The notes under the pieces are model-generated. The model had not been told where the DNA came from and made no database searches. It was given only the letters and a program-made list of their open reading frames with translations. A stretch of DNA of 64,000 nt from Deinococcus sp. HSC-46F16 (GTDB lineage: Bacteria > Deinococcota > Deinococci > Deinococcales > Deinococcaceae): the NCBI RefSeq assembly GCF_024171495.1, contig NZ_JALJZW010000007.1, forward strand, positions 1 through 64,000, written 5' to 3'. The position numbers were made by a program, and so were the translations under genes. The first letter of the stretch is position 1; each line of letters starts with the position of its first letter. This document shows, in pieces, positions 58,156-64,000 of the stretch.

Positions 58156-60008
58156 AGAGAAACCCGGGCTGGCCCGTCCTCGTCCTGCTGTCGGCGGCGC
58201 TGCTGGCCGGGGCGCAGGAGACCAGCGAGCGGCTCCAGCAGCTTCAGCGCGAACTCTCGCAGCAGCGGCGGCTGGGCGCCCAGCAGGGCCGCGAACTGGC
58301 AGACCTGCGCCGCAACATCGCCCGCCTCTCCGCGCAGGGCCGTGAGACGCTGGAGCGGCTGGAGACCCTGTCCGGGCGGGTGGCCGAGCTGGAAAACGAG
58401 ACGGCCGACCTCGCCCGGCAGGTGCAGGGGGCCGAGCGGGCGCTGGCCGAGACGACGGCAGCGGGGGCAGTCACCCAGGCCCGCGTGACCCGTCTCCAGG
58501 CCGACTTGCGCGAGTTGCTTCAGGCCCTCTACCGCGAGCGCAGCGGGCAGTACCTGCGGCTGCTGTCGCAATCGGGCAGTCTGTCGGACCTGCTGATTCG
58601 GCTGCGCTACGCGAACCTCTCGGGCGAGCAGCATGTCGCGGTGCTCGAAGACCTGCGCGGCGAGGTCCGCACGCTGGAGACGCAGCGCGAGCGGCAGGCC
58701 GCGCAAAAGGCCACCCTGGAGGGCCTGCAAGCCCGCCAGCTCGCCCGGCTGGAGGAGCTGCGGGAGAGCCGCGCCGAGACGGGGCGCCTGCTGGCCGAGC
58801 TGCGCCGCGACGAGCAGGGCCAGCGCACCCTGGCCGCCCGCACCCGCGCGGAACAGGCCGAAACCGCCCGCACGATTGACGAACTCGTGGGCGCGGTCGT
58901 GAAGGAAAAGGCCCGGCTGGAGGCCGAACGCCTGCGGAGGTTGGAGGAGGAACGCCGCCGCCGCGAGGCTGAGCTGCGCCGCATCCGCGAGGAACGGGAA
59001 CGCGCCCGGCGGGAGGCCGAGCGCCTCGCCCGCATCCGCGCCGAGCAGGAGCGGCAGGCCCGGATTGCCCGCGAACGCGCCGAGGCGGAGGCGAAAGCCC
59101 GAGCGGAGGCCGAGGCGAGGGCCAAAGCCAGAGCCGAAGCCCGCGCCCGTGCGGAGGCCAAGGCCCGTGCCGAAGCCGCCGCCCGTGCCAAAGCCGAGGC
59201 CGAAGCCAGAGCACGTGCGGAGGCCGCCGCCCGCGCCCGTGCCAGGGCCGAGGCGAAAGCCAGGGCCGAAGCTCAGGCGAAGGCTGCTGCGGAGGCCCGT
59301 GCCAGAGCGGAAGCGGAAGCCCGCACCAGAGCCAGAGCCGAAGCGGAAGCCAAGGCCCGCGCCGAGGCCCAGGCCAGGGCTGCCGCCGAAGCCCGCACGC
59401 GGGCCGAAGCCGCCGCCCGCGCCCGCCAGCAGGCCGACGCCATCGCCCGCTCTCAGGCCGAGGCCCGCGCCCGCGAGGCCGAGCAGAACGCCCGCGAGCA
59501 GGCCGAGCGCGAGGCAGCCCTGGCCGCTCAGCGCGAACGCGAACAGCGGGTTGCCCAGGAACAGGCCGCCCTGCGCGAGCGTCAGGGGCAGACCCAGCAG
59601 GCGGTGGCGGCCACCACCCAGGCGCTCGCGCCGCTGCCCGCCTCGCCCGGCCCGCTGGGCTTCCCGCTGCCGGGAGGCCGGGTCAGCCAGCCCTACGGGT
59701 CGAACGGGGCGCAGTGGAGCGTGCTGGAAGCCGCCGAGGGCACCCAGGCCGTCGCCTCGCTGCCGGGCAACGTGATCGCCACGACCTACTACGCCAGCCT
59801 GGGCTGGGTGGTCCTGCTCGACCACGGGGCGAAGGTCACCGCGTATTTTGGCCTTCAGGACGCTGCCGTCGAGGTCGGGGCGCGGGTGGGCGCGGGCACG
59901 GCCCTGGGCACGGTGGGCGGCAGCCCCATCTTCGGCCCCGGCCGAATGGCCTTCCAGCTCAACGAGGTGTCGGGGGCGTCGCGTCGGCCTGTACCGCCAC
60001 CCTTCTGA
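58152..60008 (+). CDS. EnvC-like murein hydrolase activator with long coiled coil
   Basis: 618 residues. N-terminal signal-like helix ([15 protein letters not shown]), coiled coil (about 24-255), then an unusual stretch of about 220 residues (255-473) made almost only of Ala, Arg, Glu, Lys (repeats such as [14 protein letters not shown]) and a C-terminal LytM-like domain (about 500-617: [32 protein letters not shown]). The LytM zinc ligands (H-x3-D and H-x-H) are missing, as in EnvC/NlpD, so it should be a non-catalytic amidase activator. GTG overlaps the ftsX stop, giving an ftsEX-envC operon. Confidence 0.85.
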   Translation: MKRNPGWPVLVLLSAALLAGAQETSERLQQLQRELSQQRRLGAQQGRELADLRRNIARLSAQGRETLERLETLSGRVAELENETADLARQVQGAERALAETTAAGAVTQARVTRLQADLRELLQALYRERSGQYLRLLSQSGSLSDLLIRLRYANLSGEQHVAVLEDLRGEVRTLETQRERQAAQKATLEGLQARQLARLEELRESRAETGRLLAELRRDEQGQRTLAARTRAEQAETARTIDELVGAVVKEKARLEAERLRRLEEERRRREAELRRIREERERARREAERLARIRAEQERQARIARERAEAEAKARAEAEARAKARAEARARAEAKARAEAAARAKAEAEARARAEAAARARARAEAKARAEAQAKAAAEARARAEAEARTRARAEAEAKARAEAQARAAAEARTRAEAAARARQQADAIARSQAEARAREAEQNAREQAEREAALAAQREREQRVAQEQAALRERQGQTQQAVAATTQALAPLPASPGPLGFPLPGGRVSQPYGSNGAQWSVLEAAEGTQAVASLPGNVIATTYYASLGWVVLLDHGAKVTAYFGLQDAAVEVGARVGAGTALGTVGGSPIFGPGRMAFQLNEVSGASRRPVPPPF

Positions 60009-60037
60009 CCCCCTTCCCACAGCCCCCCGGCCTCTGC

Positions 60038-60082
<45 letters not shown>

Positions 60083-60139
60083 ATCCCGCGACCTAGGCGG
60101 GCGCCCCACCCTCACTACTCCAACCCGAGGTTTTTTGTC

Positions 60140-60388
<249 letters not shown>

Positions 60389-60406
60389 GGCCACCCGGCA
60401 CCCGAG

Positions 60407-60433
60407 AAAGGCTCCCCTCGCGGGAGCTTTTTT
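60407..60433 (+). terminator. Terminator after rpsP
   Basis: GCTCCC (60411-60416) pairs with GGGAGC (60422-60427), followed by six T. Confidence 0.9.
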
Positions 60434-60483
60434 GATGGCTCTCCATCAGTTCCCCTTCATGAGGGCGGCCTAAGCTCGCCGGT

Positions 60484-60945
60484 ATGCGTGCCTCCCTCCT
60501 CCTGCCGCTGCTGGCCGTCCCCCTGTTGCTTCCCGGCTGTGCACTGGGGGCGAATATCGCCGCGAGTACGGCGCTGGAGCGGGCGATGAACGGCGTGTAC
60601 GAGGGTACCGGCACCGGGCTGACGGGCCGGGTGCCCTACCGCCTGCTGCTGAGCGTGCAGGAGCGCGAGGGCCGCGCCACGGGCGTGCTGACCAACCTGG
60701 AAAGCCGCAAAGCGTATGCCGTGAGCGGCACCTTTCAGCGGGTGGGCACGGCGGGCGGCAGCCTCGAGGTCAACCTCTACGAGGGCGGCGACGCCCTGCG
60801 CGGCACCCTGCGGGCCGAGTTGGGGGGGGGCAAGCTGAGCGGGACCCTCCGCACCGTGCTGCTGGGCCGGGAACTGCTCACCTACAACCTCACGCTGGAC
60901 CGGCAGGAGGCCGGGGCCACGCCCGCCTCTCCCCAGAGCCCCTGA
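60484..60945 (+). CDS. Lipoprotein of unknown function
   Basis: 153 residues. N-terminal signal peptide with lipobox LLPGC (Cys at residue 19: MRASLLLPLLAVPLLLPGC). The mature part is beta-rich with repeated Thr/Gly/Leu strands (GRVPYRLLLSVQEREGRATG, GTLRAELGGGKLSGTLRTV). No family recognised; looks like a small envelope beta-barrel/lipocalin-like domain. TAAGCT ends 7 nt before ATG 60484. Confidence 0.7.
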   Translation: MRASLLLPLLAVPLLLPGCALGANIAASTALERAMNGVYEGTGTGLTGRVPYRLLLSVQEREGRATGVLTNLESRKAYAVSGTFQRVGTAGGSLEVNLYEGGDALRGTLRAELGGGKLSGTLRTVLLGRELLTYNLTLDRQEAGATPASPQSP

Positions 60946-60967
60946 CCCCGCCGCAGTAGGGTGAGGC

Positions 60968-61774
60968 ATGAAGAGGTGCCTCGCGCTGGCCGGATGGCTC
61001 ACGCTGCTCTCCCCCGCCCACGCGGAGGTCCTGCGGTGGGGCACCCTGACCGTGACGGTGACGCCCCGCGCGGAGGGGAACATCGAGGGGGAAGCGCGGG
61101 CGGTGGTCAGAAATGGCAACCGCACGGTGCTGACCGTCAGCGGCTGGAACGTGGCGGCCGAGCTACAGCCCCTCCGGCCCGGTGGCCTGCCCGAGCTGGT
61201 GCTAAGCACCTTCTCCGGCGGGGCGCACTGCTGCTCGGCGTACTACGCCTTTACCCAGGACGCGGGCCGGGTGGAGAACCTCGCCATCATCGACGGGGGG
61301 AATTACGGCCTGCGTTTCGTGGACCTGAACCGCGACGGCACGAAGGAACTCCTGTTCGCCAGCGACCGCCTCGCTTACTACGACTGGCCGTATGCCGTCA
61401 GTCCCGCGCTGCTGACTGTGCTGGCCTGGGACGGGGTCCGGCTGGCCGACCGCACCCACGCCTACACCTATGTCCCCGCGCAGGAGGCGGCCCGCAACCT
61501 GGGCGACCTGCTGGCCGGGCTGGGCAAGAACGCTGACCTGACCAACCTGAAGGCGCGGCTGGGCGGCTACTACGCCAACATGATCCTCGCGGGGCAGGGC
61601 GCCCAGGCCGAAGAGGTGCTGCGGGCGCGGGTCTTCGCCAAGTCCTCCGCCCTGCGCGACTGGTTCCGCCAGCACCGCTCCGGCCTGATCGACGCCACCT
61701 ACGCCCCCGCCGAGGGCCGCATGCGGGTGGCCGAGCGCACGACGTACCCGCTGAAGGAGCCGGAGCAGCCCTGA
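60968..61774 (+). CDS. Secreted protein of unknown function with one Ca-loop-like motif
   Basis: 268 residues with a signal peptide (MKRCLALAGWLTLLSPAHAE, probable cleavage after AHA). Mature part contains FSGGAHCCSAYYAFTQD (two adjacent Cys) and FVDLNRDGTKELLFASDR, resembling an FG-GAP/VCBS-type D-x-N-x-D-G loop. Exported to the envelope; function unknown. TAGGGT ends 5 nt before ATG 60968. Confidence 0.65.
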   Translation: MKRCLALAGWLTLLSPAHAEVLRWGTLTVTVTPRAEGNIEGEARAVVRNGNRTVLTVSGWNVAAELQPLRPGGLPELVLSTFSGGAHCCSAYYAFTQDAGRVENLAIIDGGNYGLRFVDLNRDGTKELLFASDRLAYYDWPYAVSPALLTVLAWDGVRLADRTHAYTYVPAQEAARNLGDLLAGLGKNADLTNLKARLGGYYANMILAGQGAQAEEVLRARVFAKSSALRDWFRQHRSGLIDATYAPAEGRMRVAERTTYPLKEPEQP

Positions 61775-61876
61775 GGCGCGGGCGCACCCGGCCCTGCTAG
61801 ACTCGCGCCCGGCCCGCGCTCAGCGCAGCGTGGCGTACACAGAAGGCCCCGGAATCCCTCCGTCAGGCCGAGGAGA

Positions 61877-63262
<1,386 letters not shown>

Positions 63263-63330
63263 GGGTGGGGGGAGGGGGTCGGAGCGTGGGAGTCCCGGCC
63301 CTCTTGCCGTGAGGCTGGCTATCTTGACCC

Positions 63331-64000
63331 ATGCGCCTCGCCGTCTTCGGAGATATCCACGGCAACCTTCCGGCCCTCCACGCCGCTCTGGCCGACATGC
63401 GGGCGCAGGGGGCCGACGCTTACCTGTGCCTGGGAGACGTGGCCCTCGGCGGCGTCTGGCCGCGTGAATGTCTGGCCGAGGTCGCCGCGCTGGGCTGCCC
63501 CGTGGTGCGTGGCAACGCCGACCGTCTGCTGCTGGAGCCCCTCCAGCCCTTCTCCCCACGCGGCTTCCCGGACGAGGAGAAGCTGCACGAGATCGACGCC
63601 TGGGGATACGCGCAACTCACGCCAATCGACCGCAGCCTCGTGGTCTCCTGCCTTCCTTTGGTCGAACTGCCCGGCCTCCTGGGATTTCACGGCAGCCCCG
63701 AGCGCGACGACGAGACGCTGGGCGCACAGACCCCAGAGGCGCGGCTAGAAGCGTTGCGGGCCACCTCTGGACAGCACCCCATCTGGGTCGGGGGCCACAC
63801 CCACAAACCCCTGCTGCGAACGCTGGACGGCTGGACGCTCCTCAATCCGGGAAGCGTCGGCCTGCCTTACGAGCGGAGGGGCGACCGCTACGTCAATCTT
63901 GCCCAAGCCAGTTACCTGCTGTTGGGTTCAGCCGGTCAGGTGACCTTCCGAACCGTGCCCTACGACGTGCGGGCGGTGCAGGAAGGCATCCTCGCCAGCG
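63331..64000 (+). CDS. Metallophosphoesterase (YfcE/MJ0936-like), cut by the window edge
   Basis: At least 223 residues, no stop before the window end. All metal motifs are visible: FGDIHGN (residues 6-12), CLGDVALGG (near 32), [10 protein letters not shown] (near 60), FHGSPERDD (near 116) and GGHTHKPL (near 150), then [11 protein letters not shown]. This is the YfcE-type Mn phosphodiesterase family. TATCTT ends 5 nt before ATG 63331. It follows miaB by 68 nt but has its own start hexamer. Confidence 0.85.
   Translation, partial: MRLAVFGDIHGNLPALHAALADMRAQGADAYLCLGDVALGGVWPRECLAEVAALGCPVVRGNADRLLLEPLQPFSPRGFPDEEKLHEIDAWGYAQLTPIDRSLVVSCLPLVELPGLLGFHGSPERDDETLGAQTPEARLEALRATSGQHPIWVGGHTHKPLLRTLDGWTLLNPGSVGLPYERRGDRYVNLAQASYLLLGSAGQVTFRTVPYDVRAVQEGILAS

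Overview
The window is high-GC, gene-dense bacterial chromosome that looks like Deinococcus. The reasons are: (1) about 30 genes start 5-9 nt after a TANNNT hexamer with no room for a Shine-Dalgarno leader, the leaderless style described for Deinococcus; (2) a homoisocitrate dehydrogenase of the alpha-aminoadipate lysine route, shared with Thermus; (3) a bacillithiol-type YtxJ/BrxC domain; (4) desiccation and stress type proteins (LEA-like repeats, PRC-barrel/DUF2382 pair). Nothing points to a plasmid or prophage, and no insertion sequence, CRISPR array or rRNA operon was seen. Assignments come from reading motifs by eye; no database search was run.

Layout. 1-7 kb: a lipoprotein with a probable frameshift in its signal peptide, a sugar/nucleoside ABC ATPase, a PAP2 phosphatase, a long RelA/SpoT enzyme, a TetR regulator and an alpha/beta hydrolase. 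7-15 kb: thiolase plus fused CoA-transferase, pgi, a second short RelA/SpoT-fold protein and a MocR-type regulator. 15-20 kb: rpsT, recX, tRNA-Pro(CGG), a phosphoesterase, tRNA-Lys(TTT), ffh and a small NTP-pyrophosphohydrolase. 20-24 kb: a thiolase / 3-hydroxyacyl-CoA dehydrogenase run interrupted by a less GC-rich WapI-like immunity gene, then an AhpD-like gene with a tiny acidic protein. 24-30 kb: a leftward run of membrane proteins, a CPBP protease, threonine aldolase and an EF-G paralogue. 30-37 kb: two DUF2382 stress proteins, a split MnmC (methyltransferase and oxidase as separate overlapping genes), homoisocitrate dehydrogenase, mraY, an RlmI-like methyltransferase and a YtxJ/colicin-immunity-like fusion. 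37-44 kb: a three-gene cluster ending in a HAMP membrane protein without a downstream output domain, several small unknowns, an HNH nuclease, a glycine-rich DUF1517 protein and an LEA-like repeat protein. 45-54 kb: clpS-clpA, an FAD monooxygenase, acetyltransferases (one pair duplicated), yidD and a Gfo/Idh/MocA oxidoreductase. 54-64 kb: a CtpA protease, the ftsE-ftsX-EnvC-like division module, rpsP, two exported unknowns, miaB and a phosphoesterase cut by the right edge.

How genes work together: clpS/clpA form the N-end-rule adaptor and unfoldase; ftsE/ftsX/EnvC-like form a cell-wall hydrolase activation switch; mnmD/mnmC-oxidase act in wobble-uridine modification and miaB in A37 modification; the thiolases, CoA-transferase and hydroxyacyl-CoA dehydrogenase handle short-chain acyl-CoA/ketone metabolism. 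Many neighbours overlap by ATGA or GTGA, which implies translational coupling. Strong GC hairpins close most transcription units.
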